Assembly: GCF_000799735.1 (NCBI RefSeq)
Contig: NZ_JUHH01000001.1
Span: 1,240,001 to 1,304,000, forward strand
Length of the DNA stretch: 64,000 nucleotides
Reading direction: 5' to 3'
Origin: Methylotenera sp. G11
GTDB lineage: Bacteria; Pseudomonadota; Gammaproteobacteria; Burkholderiales; Methylophilaceae
Shown here: positions 46,562 to 55,511 of the stretch, piece after piece
Layout of the letters: every line of letters starts with the position of its first letter
Numbering within the stretch: position 1 is the first letter of the stretch
Translations under genes and position numbers: made by a program
Notes under the pieces: model-generated
What the model saw: only the letters and a program-made list of their open reading frames with translations
What the model was told of the DNA's origin: nothing
Databases searched by the model: none

Positions 46562-48316
46562 TCACCCGGCAGCCAGGTCCAACAAGCGCTGAACACCGAT
46601 GGGCTCATCCTGCATCATGGGTACGACTGCATATCGTTTTGAATGCACTTTGGAAACCGAGTTAATCTCGACTAATTCATTCAGCGCGCGTTGATGCAGC
46701 AACGCTGAACCGGTACCGGTTGCTGCGACACTGTTATTGATTATCCAGGCCCATGGTTCAATGCCCGCACGACGCAGGTCTGACTGCAGGTTGGCGGCCT
46801 CCAGCACTGGCGTTTTTTCTGCCAGGGTCACAATGAGTATCTTGGTTCGCTTCGGATCCTGCAGCTGCATCATCGGCGTAGTGAAGTGCATATGCGCCTT
46901 CTCCATCTGCCGTACCACCTCACGATGGTAGGCGCCGGTAGCATCCAGCAATAGCAGGGTATGCCCGGTCGGCGCGGTATCCATGACCACGAACTTTCTG
47001 CCAGCTTCACGAATGATGCGCGAAAATGCCTGAAACACTGCGATTTCCTCTGTGCAAGGTGAACGCAGGTCTTCTTCCAGTAGCGCACGGCCTTCTGTAT
47101 CCAGCTGTGCGCCTTTGGTTTCGAGAACGTGATTGCGATAACGCTCGGTTTCTTCATGCGGGTCAATGCGACTGACAGTCAGATTGTCCATCGAGCCATT
47201 GAGAGTATCGGATATATGCGCTGCCGGGTCTGAGGTGGTCAGGTGAACCGGCAGTCCACGACGTGCCAGCTCAACAGCAACCGCCGTTGCCACAGTGGTT
47301 TTACCCACACCACCTTTACCCATGGTCATCACCAAGCCATGGCCATCTGCCGCGATACTATCCACCAGGCTGGATAAGCTGTGCTTAGTCACGTCAACCC
47401 TTGCACCGCTATCCCCGCCGGGTTGATAAGGTGCCTCCGTTAACAGCATGCGCAAGGCATCCAGGCCAACCAGATCAAAGGCTTTGAGTGAAACCTGATC
47501 CTGCGGTAGAGATTTCAATACGGCAGGGATTCCATCCAGTGCCGCCTGTTCTCGCTGGCAAATCGCAGCGGCCAGCGCATCATGCGCTGCCTCCACTTTT
47601 GGCAGGATGCCGTTAATCACAAGATATTGCTGCTGCAGGCCAATACCAGCAAGCTCCTCATGGGTACGAGCCACTTCACACAGGGTAGATTGCTGAGCGC
47701 GTGCAACCAGAATCAATCGGGTACGCTCATTATCGGCAAGTGCCTCCACGGCTGCTTTGTATTGTTCGCGCTGTTTTTCCAGACCGGCTAACGGGCCCAG
47801 ACACGAGGCATCCCCCTTGCCTTGTTCCAGAAAACCGCTCCATGCACCGGGAAGCTGCAATAAGCGGATAGTGTGACCAGTCGGCGCAGTATCAAAGATA
47901 ATATGGTCGTAGCTCTGGGTAATCGGGGAATCAATCAACAGTGTTGTAAACTCATCAAAGGCTGCGATTTCAGTCGTGCAGGCGCCAGACAGCTGTTCTT
48001 CAATGCCGCTGACCACTTCATCAGGAAGCAGGCCACGCACCGGATTCACAATACGGTCGCGATAGCCCTGCGCAGCTGCCTGCGGATCTATTTCAAGCGC
48101 ATCCAGATTCTTTACAGCCGGAACAGGGGTGATGTGATTGCCGATAGTGACGCCAAACACCTGACCGACATTGGATGCCGGATCGGTGCTGACCAGTAGC
48201 ACGCTTTTGCCAGCCTCCGCCAGATAAATGGCGGTTGCACAGGAGATTGAGGTTTTACCTACGCCACCTTTACCTGTAAAGAACAGAAACCGCGGTGGCT
48301 GCTCAAGAAACTGCAT
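46562..48316 (-). CDS. arsA: Arsenite-stimulated ATPase ArsA
   Basis: A 584-residue double ATPase that energises arsenite efflux. Each half has a deviant Walker A: FTGKGGVGKTSISCA near residue 14 and TMGKGGVGKTTVATA near 330. Each half also has the FDTAPTGHT/MDTAPTGHT signature. Cysteines that form the metalloid site lie in LSGACTTEIAAFDE and RSPCTEEIAVF. The ATG at 48316 has AAGGAG six bases upstream and gives the usual start MQFLEQPPRFLFFTGKGG. The longer frame from 48373 would lack this. It normally partners ArsB; partnership with ACR3 is seen in many operons that also have arsD. Confidence 0.94.
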   Translation of the reverse strand: MQFLEQPPRFLFFTGKGGVGKTSISCATAIYLAEAGKSVLLVSTDPASNVGQVFGVTIGNHITPVPAVKNLDALEIDPQAAAQGYRDRIVNPVRGLLPDEVVSGIEEQLSGACTTEIAAFDEFTTLLIDSPITQSYDHIIFDTAPTGHTIRLLQLPGAWSGFLEQGKGDASCLGPLAGLEKQREQYKAAVEALADNERTRLILVARAQQSTLCEVARTHEELAGIGLQQQYLVINGILPKVEAAHDALAAAICQREQAALDGIPAVLKSLPQDQVSLKAFDLVGLDALRMLLTEAPYQPGGDSGARVDVTKHSLSSLVDSIAADGHGLVMTMGKGGVGKTTVATAVAVELARRGLPVHLTTSDPAAHISDTLNGSMDNLTVSRIDPHEETERYRNHVLETKGAQLDTEGRALLEEDLRSPCTEEIAVFQAFSRIIREAGRKFVVMDTAPTGHTLLLLDATGAYHREVVRQMEKAHMHFTTPMMQLQDPKRTKILIVTLAEKTPVLEAANLQSDLRRAGIEPWAWIINNSVAATGTGSALLHQRALNELVEINSVSKVHSKRYAVVPMMQDEPIGVQRLLDLAAG

Positions 48317-48353
48317 TGATTCGCTCCTTGCTATCCAATGATTGTGGCTGACG

Positions 48354-48716
48354 TTAGCAGCATTTACCGCCACTGCAGCAACTGGTGACTGGCTGAATCT
48401 CTATGGCAGCGGTCAGTCCAGACCAGCGTGCCAGCTCGGTGCGGTTAGGATAACGTCCAGCCAAAGCAAATTCACCATCTACCAAAGTCAGCGGCAATGC
48501 TTCCTGGCCAGAGCGCTCAAGGAAATCTCGCACTACTTTATTGCTGGCAAATTCCATGGGTTGCTGTGCCAGATTGAAACGCTCGATTTGTGCGCCAGTT
48601 TTCTTCGCCCAGTCTGCGTCCGCAGAGAAGTTAACCAACTGCTGATCCACCTCTGTCCCGCATACGCCTGTACTGCAGCACAACGCTGGGTCATATATTT
48701 GTATAGTCTTGGTCAT
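48354..48716 (-). CDS. arsD: Arsenic metallochaperone ArsD
   Basis: A 120-residue protein that carries As(III) to ArsA and acts as a weak repressor. It has a thioredoxin-like fold with the vicinal cysteine pair and third cysteine in YDPALCCSTGVCG, plus two further pairs at the end (SCCSGGKCC). The second ATG (48716) is preferred: AAGGAG is six bases upstream. It lies between arsC and arsA, as usual. Confidence 0.93.
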   Translation of the reverse strand: MTKTIQIYDPALCCSTGVCGTEVDQQLVNFSADADWAKKTGAQIERFNLAQQPMEFASNKVVRDFLERSGQEALPLTLVDGEFALAGRYPNRTELARWSGLTAAIEIQPVTSCCSGGKCC

Positions 48717-48727
48717 CATTTTCTCCT

Positions 48728-49207
48728 TCAAGCGATAGCGTCCGCGATGTGATCCATTTCTGCTTTTAAAGCAGTCTTGTCGTGTTTAAGCTGCTCCAGC
48801 GGCAGCCCAAAGAACGCCTCGATGCGTCTGCGCAGAATGCTGTAGGCTTTCACAAAAGCCGCATTTATTTCTTCATCCGTTCCCGTGACATGCGCAGGAT
48901 CCTCAACGCCCCAATGTGTTCTGATTACCGAACCAAGGTAGGCTGGACATGTTTCTCCGGCCGCACTGCCGCATACGGTAATCACAATATCGGGGGTGGT
49001 TGGCAGGTTCTCCCAGGATTTACTGCGGTAGCCTTCTGTTGCAATGCCTTCCTTTGCCAGCAATGCCAGTGAACGCGGATGCACATAACCTGCGGGTTTG
49101 CTGCCTGCGCTCATCGCATGCCAGCCGGCAGGTGCCAGATGGTTGAATGTGGCCTCCCCTAAAATGGATCGGCAGGAATTGCCTGTACACAAAAACAATA
49201 CATTCAT
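48728..49207 (-). CDS. arsC: Arsenate reductase, thioredoxin-type (LMW phosphatase fold)
   Basis: A 159-residue enzyme that reduces As(V) to As(III). It has the phosphatase-type loop LCTGNSCRS (Cys7, Arg13). Further cysteines lie in ITVCGSAAGETCPAYLG (residues about 77-93), and HWGVEDPAHVTGTDEE contains the DP acid motif. This is the low-molecular-weight phosphatase class, which draws electrons from thioredoxin or mycothiol-like systems. It starts one base after arsR ends. Confidence 0.93.
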   Translation of the reverse strand: MNVLFLCTGNSCRSILGEATFNHLAPAGWHAMSAGSKPAGYVHPRSLALLAKEGIATEGYRSKSWENLPTTPDIVITVCGSAAGETCPAYLGSVIRTHWGVEDPAHVTGTDEEINAAFVKAYSILRRRIEAFFGLPLEQLKHDKTALKAEMDHIADAIA

Positions 49208-49208
49208 G

Positions 49209-49580
49209 CTATTCGGCCTTTTTAGAGGATTTTATTACGGGGATCAAGCCAGGTGAGCATTGGGATTGATTCAGTATATCTGCACATTGATCCGGATTGC
49301 CTGAGCAGCATTCTTCCGTAAGGTATGCAATTGTTTCAAGCATTAAAGAAAAGTTTGCCCGGTAGCGCTGGAACCTGCCTTCCTGCTGCACGGTGACCAT
49401 GCCCGCGTGCGTCATTGCCTTGAGATGGAAGGAGAGGTTGGTATTGGGGATACCCAGGCCAGAGGCAATCTCTCCGGCCACCATGCCATCCAAGCCTTTT
49501 TTTACCAACAGCCTGAATACGTCCAGGCGCACTTCCGATGAAAGTGATTCGAAAATAGCAGTAGCAGTTTTTTTGTCCAT
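49209..49580 (-). CDS. arsR: ArsR-family arsenic repressor
   Basis: A 123-residue winged-helix repressor. The helix-turn-helix is in GEIASGLGIPNTNLSFHLKA, followed by the wing VTVQQEGRFQRYRAN. Cysteines TEECCSGNPDQC near residues 93-102 form a C-terminal As(III) site, as in the Acidithiobacillus-type ArsR, instead of the ELCVCDL site of plasmid R773. It heads the ars operon and is expected to repress it until arsenite binds. 49581-49851 upstream is AT-rich with no gene. Confidence 0.93.
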   Translation of the reverse strand: MDKKTATAIFESLSSEVRLDVFRLLVKKGLDGMVAGEIASGLGIPNTNLSFHLKAMTHAGMVTVQQEGRFQRYRANFSLMLETIAYLTEECCSGNPDQCADILNQSQCSPGLIPVIKSSKKAE

Positions 49581-49851
49581 ATATTTATATTACAACAATT
49601 ATTGAAATATTGCATTATTATCTTTAAAAAGTTGACGCAATGGATGTGTACATATAAACGGGCGATCACTGAGCGCATCGCAATAGTAATGGATTCAGCC
49701 AAAGCAATGCTGCAGCTTTATGTCTGCGCAGGGGATGCCGCAGACATGCAGGCTTGAATTCAAGGGGGCAAAGCTGTCAGCCATTTATTCGAGTACAATG
49801 ACTTCAGTCTTATACTTCAACATCATTGCTTCCAGGCACCTTAAGGCATCT

Positions 49852-50184
49852 ATGCAAAAATGGCTTTTTCTCATTGTGGCGATTGTAAGCGAGGTAATAG
49901 CTACGTCGGCATTAAAGTCTTCGGAGGGATTTACCCGTTTATGGCCATCTATCATCGTGATTACAGGTTATGCATCCGCATTTTATTTCCTGTCATTAAC
50001 GCTGAATGTAATACCTATCGGGATTGCATATGCAATCTGGTCAGGTGTTGGCGTTGCACTTGTGGCTCTTATCTCATGGCTGTATTTTCAGCAACCGCTC
50101 GATTTTGCAGCAGTGCTGGGCTTATTGCTTATCCTGGCAGGTGTCATTGTTATTAACGTGTTCTCGAAATCGGTGTCTCATTAA
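49852..50184 (+). CDS. Small multidrug resistance (SMR) exporter
   Basis: A 110-residue membrane protein with four helices. The essential membrane glutamate is in VAIVSEVIATSALKSSEGFT, and the conserved LNVIPIGIAYAIWSGVG loop is present, as in EmrE/QacE-type exporters of quaternary cations. ATG at 49852 is used: the longer frame from 49720 adds a 44-residue non-conserved lead. It points away from the ars operon. Confidence 0.9.
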   Translation: MQKWLFLIVAIVSEVIATSALKSSEGFTRLWPSIIVITGYASAFYFLSLTLNVIPIGIAYAIWSGVGVALVALISWLYFQQPLDFAAVLGLLLILAGVIVINVFSKSVSH

Positions 50185-50338
50185 GATTCGCCACCATAAG
50201 TGCAAGCCCTTAGGTGCTCGCACTCATTTACGCGCATTCAACAATCTCCTAAAATAATGCCCCCTAATATTGAGTTGCAGAACCTTGCTCTCAGAGATTT
50301 CACAGAGTTATCGTTCTTCGCTCTCAAGGAGAACCATG

Positions 50339-50848
50339 ATGAAAAGCTCAATCCCCGCTGTTTTTTTCTTATCTGTTTTAATTCCAGGCACTGCGTTAGC
50401 CGGCAGCCCCCACTTCATCGGACCTATTGCCGTCAAATTCTCTACAGACCCGGCAAAAGTAGGCAGCATCAATGTATGCTGGAAAGAGGCCGGCGTAGGC
50501 AACAACCAGCAAATCAATTATATCGCCAGGGCACAAAATGCCGTTGCCACTTACGTTTGTGTAAACAATGGCGGAAACTGCCCTTCCGCTGACAATAAAA
50601 TCAACTTCACCGGACCGGTATCAAAGACCGGCTCTTTTTCATCCGGCAAAAATGGCGCCATTAGCAGTTGCCTTACTATTGAAGCGCCATCTGGAGCTGG
50701 CCTCGAATGCCCGGGACAAACTGTTACACTGTCAGAAGTGAGCTATTCCAATATCAGCGTAAAGGACACCACCAACAATGTTGAGAAGATGAGTATCTAT
50801 GTTGACGGCAACACGCTATCGAAAACATATTTCAGCTGTGGCGAATAA
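50339..50848 (+). CDS. Secreted protein of unknown function
   Basis: A 169-residue protein with a clear signal peptide (KSSIPAVFFLSVLIPGTALA). The second of two adjacent ATGs is chosen because AAGGAG lies six bases upstream. The mature part is Gly/Asn/Ser-rich and contains six cysteines (NVCWKEAG, TYVCVNNGGNCP, SSCLTIEA, LECPGQT, YFSCGE), so it is probably disulfide-bonded in the periplasm. No family is recognised. A strong terminator follows about 90 bases after the stop. Confidence 0.75.
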   Translation: MKSSIPAVFFLSVLIPGTALAGSPHFIGPIAVKFSTDPAKVGSINVCWKEAGVGNNQQINYIARAQNAVATYVCVNNGGNCPSADNKINFTGPVSKTGSFSSGKNGAISSCLTIEAPSGAGLECPGQTVTLSEVSYSNISVKDTTNNVEKMSIYVDGNTLSKTYFSCGE

Positions 50849-50940
50849 GGTTTTATATCAGATACGGATATCAGCAGATACATATCAACAATCTTGATTC
50901 AATGCCCGTTTTCATCTCTTAATGCTCACCATCAAATGAA

Positions 50941-50973
50941 AAGGCTGGCCCCATATGCGGTCCAGCCTTTTTT
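50941..50973 (+). terminator. Intrinsic terminator after the secreted protein
   Basis: AAGGCTGG (50941-50948) pairs with CCAGCCTT (50962-50969), followed by a run of six T. The rest of 50849-51297 has no gene but carries the cytochrome promoter described separately. Confidence 0.88.
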
Positions 50974-51197
50974 AAATAATGAATACGGAAAGTAATAAAC
51001 CCTGGCACGCGGCAATAGCCTCCCTACCTCGGTTAAGCTTAACCCCGTTTAGGATACTTTTACCATTTCCAACATCCTTGATGCTGTCGCATTCACCATG
51101 GCGCTGTAATCACTTGTCAGCTCAGCCTGCTCATCATCCAGCCACGCTATAAAGAAATGGCAACACCTGCGGCATTTTCTACAAACCCCGCTGGTGA

Positions 51198-51239
51198 TGC
51201 CGATTCTTGTCATCAGGCTGTCACAGTCACGCCTAAAAT
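51198..51239 (+). promoter_or_regulatory. Methylamine-regulon type promoter of the cytochrome c gene
   Basis: TGCCGATTCTTGTCAT at 51198-51213 matches eleven of the first twelve bases of the mau operator TGCCGATTTTTG. Exactly 20 bases later comes TAAAAT (51234-51239), a good -10. This is the same spacing as at the mauF, AraC and candidate sRNA promoters. Transcription would start near 51246 and give a leader of about 52 bases, close to the 50 bases at mauF. Confidence 0.6.
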
Positions 51240-51297
51240 CAGGTTTCAAAAAATAATTAAAATAAAGTTTACCAATCAATCTAATCTGGAGTTTTAT

Positions 51298-51615
51298 ATG
51301 CATAATCAATCACTTTCAAAACTTTTTCTGGCAGCCGCACTTGGCTTGAGCGCTCAGGCCGCACTTGCTGATGGCGCAATCGTGGCAGAAAAAGGCGGCT
51401 GTCTGATGTGCCACACCGTTGAAAAACGGAATGTGGGTCCGGCATTCAGGGACATATCTGCCGCTTACAAAGGTCAGGATGTAGAAGATAAACTGATCAA
51501 CAAAATCAAAAAAGGCGGACGCGGCAGCTGGGGCATCCTGCCTATGCCTCCTAACGAAGGCAAATTAACGGACGATGAATTCAGGGAAGTAGTGCGCTGG
51601 ATCAGAACCCTGTAA
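51298..51615 (+). CDS. Periplasmic monoheme cytochrome c (c551/c552 type)
   Basis: A 105-residue class I cytochrome c. The start at ATG 51298 has GGAG eight bases upstream and gives a signal peptide ending AALADG. Heme binding is GGCLMCHTVEKRNVGPAF (Cys-x-x-Cys-His) and the distal methionine is in GILPMPPNEGKLTDDEF. It lies beside the mau operon and shares its promoter type. Therefore it is a good candidate to pass electrons from methylamine dehydrogenase (directly or through azurin) to the oxidase. No amicyanin gene is present in the window. Confidence 0.92.
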   Translation: MHNQSLSKLFLAAALGLSAQAALADGAIVAEKGGCLMCHTVEKRNVGPAFRDISAAYKGQDVEDKLINKIKKGGRGSWGILPMPPNEGKLTDDEFREVVRWIRTL

Positions 51616-51644
51616 TCCAAGCGGTCGTCACTGCATTTCTTACA

Positions 51645-51665
51645 GCGGGGCTTGCCCCGCTTTTT
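51645..51665 (+). terminator. Intrinsic terminator after the cytochrome c gene
   Basis: GCGGGG/CCCCGC with a four-base loop and a run of five T, 30 bases after the stop codon. It also separates the cytochrome from the converging mau operon. Confidence 0.9.
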
Positions 51666-51768
51666 ACTTTACCGGATTAAGAAGCATCAAACCAGGCTGC
51701 AAGCCTGCCAGGTCTCTTTAGCTTTAATTCGTGATGGTGTGTTTTGGTGGATTAAAACTGTATCAGGA

Positions 51769-52635
51769 TTACTTTTTCACAATCGGAATACCGCGAAATG
51801 TTGCGCCACGGCGCAGATCCAGCTTCATGGATAGCGCCCCGCTACCACACTTGTCCAGACACGCGCCGCAGCGGGTACAGTCGCTGTCAGTCACCGTAAC
51901 AGCTTTTTTGGCAACCAAAGGCGCAAGTACATGAGGCTCAGGACATACCTTGATACAGTCGGAACAGCCTGCGCATGCATCAGCTTTGACGGCCATGACA
52001 CGCAGCCTGCCATAATGCCCTAGCCATCTGTAAAAAGCCCCCACGGGGCAAAGATGCCCGCACCAGCCACGTCGCGTCACGAGGAAATCAAACAGGAACA
52101 ATGCTGCAAGGAATGTGAGTCCGGCGGCGGAGGTCCACATGATCTCACGTTGCAGCAGCGTGATCGGGTTGATGTTCTCCCAGGCCAGCGTGCCGCTGAT
52201 CGCAGACAGTACCAGCGCCATGACCAGCAGTACAGTCCTCAGCTCTCGCGACATGGTCAGATTGCCCTTTATTTTTAATTTCTGCCGCAGCCAATACGCA
52301 GCATCGGTCAGCATATTGATGGGGCAAACCCAGCCGCAATAGATGCGACCGCCGAAAAATGCATAAAAGCCTGCCACGATTGCAGCACCGATCAGTACTG
52401 TCTTTGCGAACGGCGCGCCGGCCAGCAGGGATTGCAACATCACGAACGGGTCGGTCAGCGGCACATTCCAGAACCAGACGCTGGAAGAGAGGTTTCCCGC
52501 AGCAATGCGCCCGATTTCCGGCAGATCAACGATGAACGCCAGTACAATCAGAATCTGCACGCTGCGCCGCATCAGCAGCCAGCGCCGTCTTTTCAGTGCA
52601 GAAACCGTGCGGAGAAAGCGATTCGCCGCTACCAT
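51769..52635 (-). CDS. mauN: MauN, ferredoxin-type membrane protein
   Basis: A 288-residue NapH-like protein. The start ATG at 52635 lies within the last codons of mauM (ATGGTAG overlap) and gives the usual length; the open frame reaches further up inside mauM. Membrane helices carry GRIYCGWVCPINMLTD and GWCGHLCPVGAFY motifs, and two 4Fe-4S clusters lie at the end (CAGCSDCIKVCPEP, CTRCGACLDKCG). It is the last gene of the mau operon. Together with MauM it probably feeds electrons into maturation of the cofactor; it is not essential in all species. Confidence 0.92.
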   Translation of the reverse strand: MVAANRFLRTVSALKRRRWLLMRRSVQILIVLAFIVDLPEIGRIAAGNLSSSVWFWNVPLTDPFVMLQSLLAGAPFAKTVLIGAAIVAGFYAFFGGRIYCGWVCPINMLTDAAYWLRQKLKIKGNLTMSRELRTVLLVMALVLSAISGTLAWENINPITLLQREIMWTSAAGLTFLAALFLFDFLVTRRGWCGHLCPVGAFYRWLGHYGRLRVMAVKADACAGCSDCIKVCPEPHVLAPLVAKKAVTVTDSDCTRCGACLDKCGSGALSMKLDLRRGATFRGIPIVKK

Positions 52636-53333
52636 ACCATGCGTCCTACGGCGTTCGTACCTGACAGCCCCAAACCGAGCTCTCGCGGCAATACACGTAT
52701 CGTCGCCTCGGACAGCACGCAATGTTTTTCACAGGTACCGCATCCGGTACATTTATCTGGATTCACCGTCGGAATCTGCAGCAAACCGCGCTCATTCTGT
52801 ATCGGTTTCAGTGCAATCGCCTCACCGCGGATCGGGCACACACGGACGCATACACTACAGGTCAACCCCTTGTAGTTAAGGCAGTTTTCATGATCCACCA
52901 GTACCGCCACGCCCATATCCGCCTTACGTATATCTGTCAGCAGCGGATCTAGCGCACCGGTGGGGCAGGCTTTCACGCAGGGGATATCCTTGCACATGCG
53001 ACAAGGGTTCTGACGTGCCACAAAGAATGGCGTGCCCAATGGCGCCGGATCTGCCCAGCTGGCTAGTTTCAGAATGTCGTAAGGACAGTCCTTGACACAC
53101 AAACCACAGCGGATGCAGGTCGAATCAAACGCTTTTTCCGGCAAGGCGCCGGGTGGCCTGAGTATTTTTGCGGCACGCGCCGGCCGTGAAAAAATCGCCG
53201 CCTGCGCCACCACTGAGCCAAGTACAGCGACCCCCATATGACGGAATACACGTTTGAAGGCTTTTCTGCGTGCCGGCTCCTCTGAACCGGGTTTTACAGC
53301 GGCTGACTCTTTTGCGTTTGTATGCTTATGCAT
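52629..53333 (-). CDS. mauM: MauM, ferredoxin-type protein
   Basis: A 234-residue NapG-like protein with a twin-arginine type leader region (ARRKAFKRVFRHMGVAVLG) and four 4Fe-4S binding sets: CIRCGLCVKDCP, CRMCKDIPCVKACP, CSVCVRVCP and CTGCGTCEKHCV. It overlaps mauN by seven bases. Presumed periplasmic, working with membrane protein MauN in electron transfer linked to methylamine dehydrogenase assembly. Confidence 0.92.
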   Translation of the reverse strand: MHKHTNAKESAAVKPGSEEPARRKAFKRVFRHMGVAVLGSVVAQAAIFSRPARAAKILRPPGALPEKAFDSTCIRCGLCVKDCPYDILKLASWADPAPLGTPFFVARQNPCRMCKDIPCVKACPTGALDPLLTDIRKADMGVAVLVDHENCLNYKGLTCSVCVRVCPIRGEAIALKPIQNERGLLQIPTVNPDKCTGCGTCEKHCVLSEATIRVLPRELGLGLSGTNAVGRMVW

Positions 53334-53388
53334 GACTTACTCCATACTTGAACTTGATATCACCGTTGCCCGCAAAAACCGCCAGTCA

Positions 53389-53838
53389 TCAGTCCTGTAT
53401 CAGCATTTTTGCGCGTATCACCGGATGTATCCAGCAACGGAATACATATTCGCCCTCGGCATCATCCGGCACAGTCCAGCTCACAAGATCACCAGGAATT
53501 TGAATTTCAAGATTAACAACAGTACCGTCGGGATAAGTGACATAAAGTGCATGAGTAATATCTGAACGATTTTCTATCTCGATGCGGTCTTTACGTTTTG
53601 GCACGAATGACCATGGCTCAAGCTCGTGGTGAGACAGCGTCATCTTGTGTAACTGTGCGCCTGGAGCTAGCGGTATGGTCACGCCTTGCGCAGCCCTGGA
53701 AGGATAAATTCTCTGCGATGCCTCATGTGCAGCCGGATCATGCCCGGCTGCACTGTAAGCAGGCGAAGACACCACAAGCAGCAACATGGCAGCTACATGT
53801 GCGAGCGCACAGCCTGATAGACTTGGAATCGGCTTCAT
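53389..53838 (-). CDS. mauL: MauL, methylamine utilisation accessory protein
   Basis: A 149-residue exported protein. The start at ATG 53838 (MKPIPSLSGCALAHVAAMLL) is preferred because AAGGA lies about seven bases upstream. A GTG at 53874 overlapping the mauG stop is an alternative. The mature domain resembles cupredoxins (YVTYPDGTVVNLEIQIPGDL; GEYVFRCWIHPVIRAKMLI), with one Cys and one His in the place of copper ligands. It is required in some species for MADH formation; its exact task is unknown. Confidence 0.88.
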   Translation of the reverse strand: MKPIPSLSGCALAHVAAMLLLVVSSPAYSAAGHDPAAHEASQRIYPSRAAQGVTIPLAPGAQLHKMTLSHHELEPWSFVPKRKDRIEIENRSDITHALYVTYPDGTVVNLEIQIPGDLVSWTVPDDAEGEYVFRCWIHPVIRAKMLIQD

Positions 53839-53870
53839 CGCAACATCCTTCATTTTTTCTATATCCATAT

Positions 53871-54896
53871 TCACTCCGGCATCCGCGGATAATCCACTTT
53901 CAATGCACCGCCATCCAGCGTCTTGATAAACTCCACCAGGGTCTGCCTTTCTTCGTCCGTAAGTTCAAACGGTTTCATTTCCAGCGAACGGCTTTTGCGC
54001 GCAATGCCGCCTTTCTCGTAGTGCCTGACGACTTCGTCAAGGCTAAGCATGGCACCATCGTGCATATATGGGCCATTAATCGGCAAATCACGCAGCGATG
54101 GTGTCTTGAATGCATACTGCATGAGTGTTACCTGTGGCGGCACTTTCGCACCTCTGCCAATGTCTTCGGTACGCAATCCGATATCATGGAAGCTGTCGTC
54201 GGTGAAACGCCAGGATTTATGGCAGGCTACACACTTCGCTTTATTTTCAAACAGCGCGAAGCCACGCTTGGCAGATGCGCTGATAGCGCCTTCGTCGCCT
54301 GCTATCCAGCGGTCAAAGGGCGAAATATTGGAAACCAATGTGCGCTGAAAGCTAGCCAGCGCTTGCGTAATACGCTTCTGATCAATATCGGCATTGCCAA
54401 ATGCCTCTGCGAACAGAGTGCGATACCCTTGAATATTTTGCAGACGCGCAATCACGCCTGGCATATCAAAATTCATTTCATGCGGCGTCGTGATTGGCAG
54501 GACAGCCTGCGCCTCCAGCGAGCCAGCTCGTCCGTCCCACATCAGCGCTGTCAGCCATGCACTATTCAGGACAGTGGGCGTACGGCGTGCATTTGGCACA
54601 TTCTCAGAGCCTAGGGGAATTATCCTACCATCGCTCCAGCGATGATCTGGCGAGTGACAGGTGGCGCAGGACATTTTGCCATCGCGCGATAATCGCGCAT
54701 CAAAAAACAGGGTTTTCCCTAATGTCACCTTCTCAGCAGTCAATGGATTGTAAGACGGCGACAGGATGCCGTCCGGACGGAGATACGCATCTTTCGATGC
54801 AGTATCGCCCGCCCGGACGACACCTGCCGCTGTCAGCATTGACAGCGTAAGAATCAGGCCCATGAAGCGAAGTGCGGGCCTAGCTCTCATTTCCAT
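53871..54896 (-). CDS. mauG: MauG, diheme enzyme for TTQ cofactor formation
   Basis: A 341-residue periplasmic enzyme related to diheme cytochrome c peroxidases. It completes the tryptophan tryptophylquinone cofactor of MauA, using a high-valent diheme iron state. It has a signal peptide ([19 protein letters not shown]) and two heme sites ([14 protein letters not shown] and [10 protein letters not shown]). The conserved [18 protein letters not shown] segment supplies the tyrosine region of the six-coordinate heme. The start at ATG 54896 directly follows the mauA stop; an upstream in-frame ATG would overlap mauA. Confidence 0.95.
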   Translation of the reverse strand: MEMRARPALRFMGLILTLSMLTAAGVVRAGDTASKDAYLRPDGILSPSYNPLTAEKVTLGKTLFFDARLSRDGKMSCATCHSPDHRWSDGRIIPLGSENVPNARRTPTVLNSAWLTALMWDGRAGSLEAQAVLPITTPHEMNFDMPGVIARLQNIQGYRTLFAEAFGNADIDQKRITQALASFQRTLVSNISPFDRWIAGDEGAISASAKRGFALFENKAKCVACHKSWRFTDDSFHDIGLRTEDIGRGAKVPPQVTLMQYAFKTPSLRDLPINGPYMHDGAMLSLDEVVRHYEKGGIARKSRSLEMKPFELTDEERQTLVEFIKTLDGGALKVDYPRMPE

Positions 54897-54897
54897 C

Positions 54898-55470
54898 TTA
54901 GCTAGCCTTACCAACAACTGGTGAAATGGTGCAGTGGTATGTCATATCATCATTCTCAGCACCGAAACACCAAACGATGTCGTTGTTGAACTCTGGACGA
55001 TACACTGGCAATTCACCGTGTGTATTGAAGCAGCCGCAACGAGTGGCAGTCTGTTTACCACAGCAGTCACGATAAGCAATCAGATAGGTCTGACCATCGC
55101 CTGGGTTGTAGCAGCTGGCGACCCATGAGCTTGGTGACAGCGTTGAACCTGGTGGGCATGATGTCAAACTACCGCCATTACAGTCACAAATCTGACCGTC
55201 GATAGAGCAATGACGCCAGTAGTCGCAAGATTGCGGGTCTTTGTCCTGCGGTTTCCAGCCACCATCTTTTGTCATACTGTTAACACTAGCAGCCTGAGCT
55301 TCACCACCAAGAGCCAGACGAGCACGACGGTCTACTGGCAGCAAAGGCAACAGTGCTGAACCAGCTAAAAACATACCTACTTTACCGATAAAGCTACGGC
55401 GACCAGTGTAATTGGCGGTAGTACGTGCCAGTTTTTCAATGGTTGAGTCAAATCGTTTGTTTTCTTTCAT
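54898..55470 (-). CDS. mauA: Methylamine dehydrogenase small (beta) subunit MauA
   Basis: A 190-residue catalytic subunit carrying the TTQ cofactor. It oxidises methylamine to formaldehyde and ammonia in the periplasm. The long leader contains [20 protein letters not shown], a twin-arginine signal, with cleavage expected near residue 60. TTQ is made from Trp116 (PSSWVASC) and Trp167 (DIVWCFGA), which equal Trp57 and Trp108 of the mature Paracoccus protein. Asp135 (YRDCCG) matches the catalytic Asp76. The twelve or so cysteines of the mature part form the six disulfides known for this subunit. Confidence 0.98.
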   Translation of the reverse strand: MKENKRFDSTIEKLARTTANYTGRRSFIGKVGMFLAGSALLPLLPVDRRARLALGGEAQAASVNSMTKDGGWKPQDKDPQSCDYWRHCSIDGQICDCNGGSLTSCPPGSTLSPSSWVASCYNPGDGQTYLIAYRDCCGKQTATRCGCFNTHGELPVYRPEFNNDIVWCFGAENDDMTYHCTISPVVGKAS

Positions 55471-55511
55471 TTTGTTTTCCTTATCCTAAAATTTCTAACT
55501 TTTGGACTAAA

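Noticed and set aside
50849-51297. Gene in the interval before the cytochrome
   Set aside because: The open frames run over a terminator and the proposed promoter and show no family pattern.
53598-54614. 338-codon plus-strand frame across mauL and mauG
   Set aside because: Antisense shadow of mauG and mauL, which have clear heme and cupredoxin patterns.
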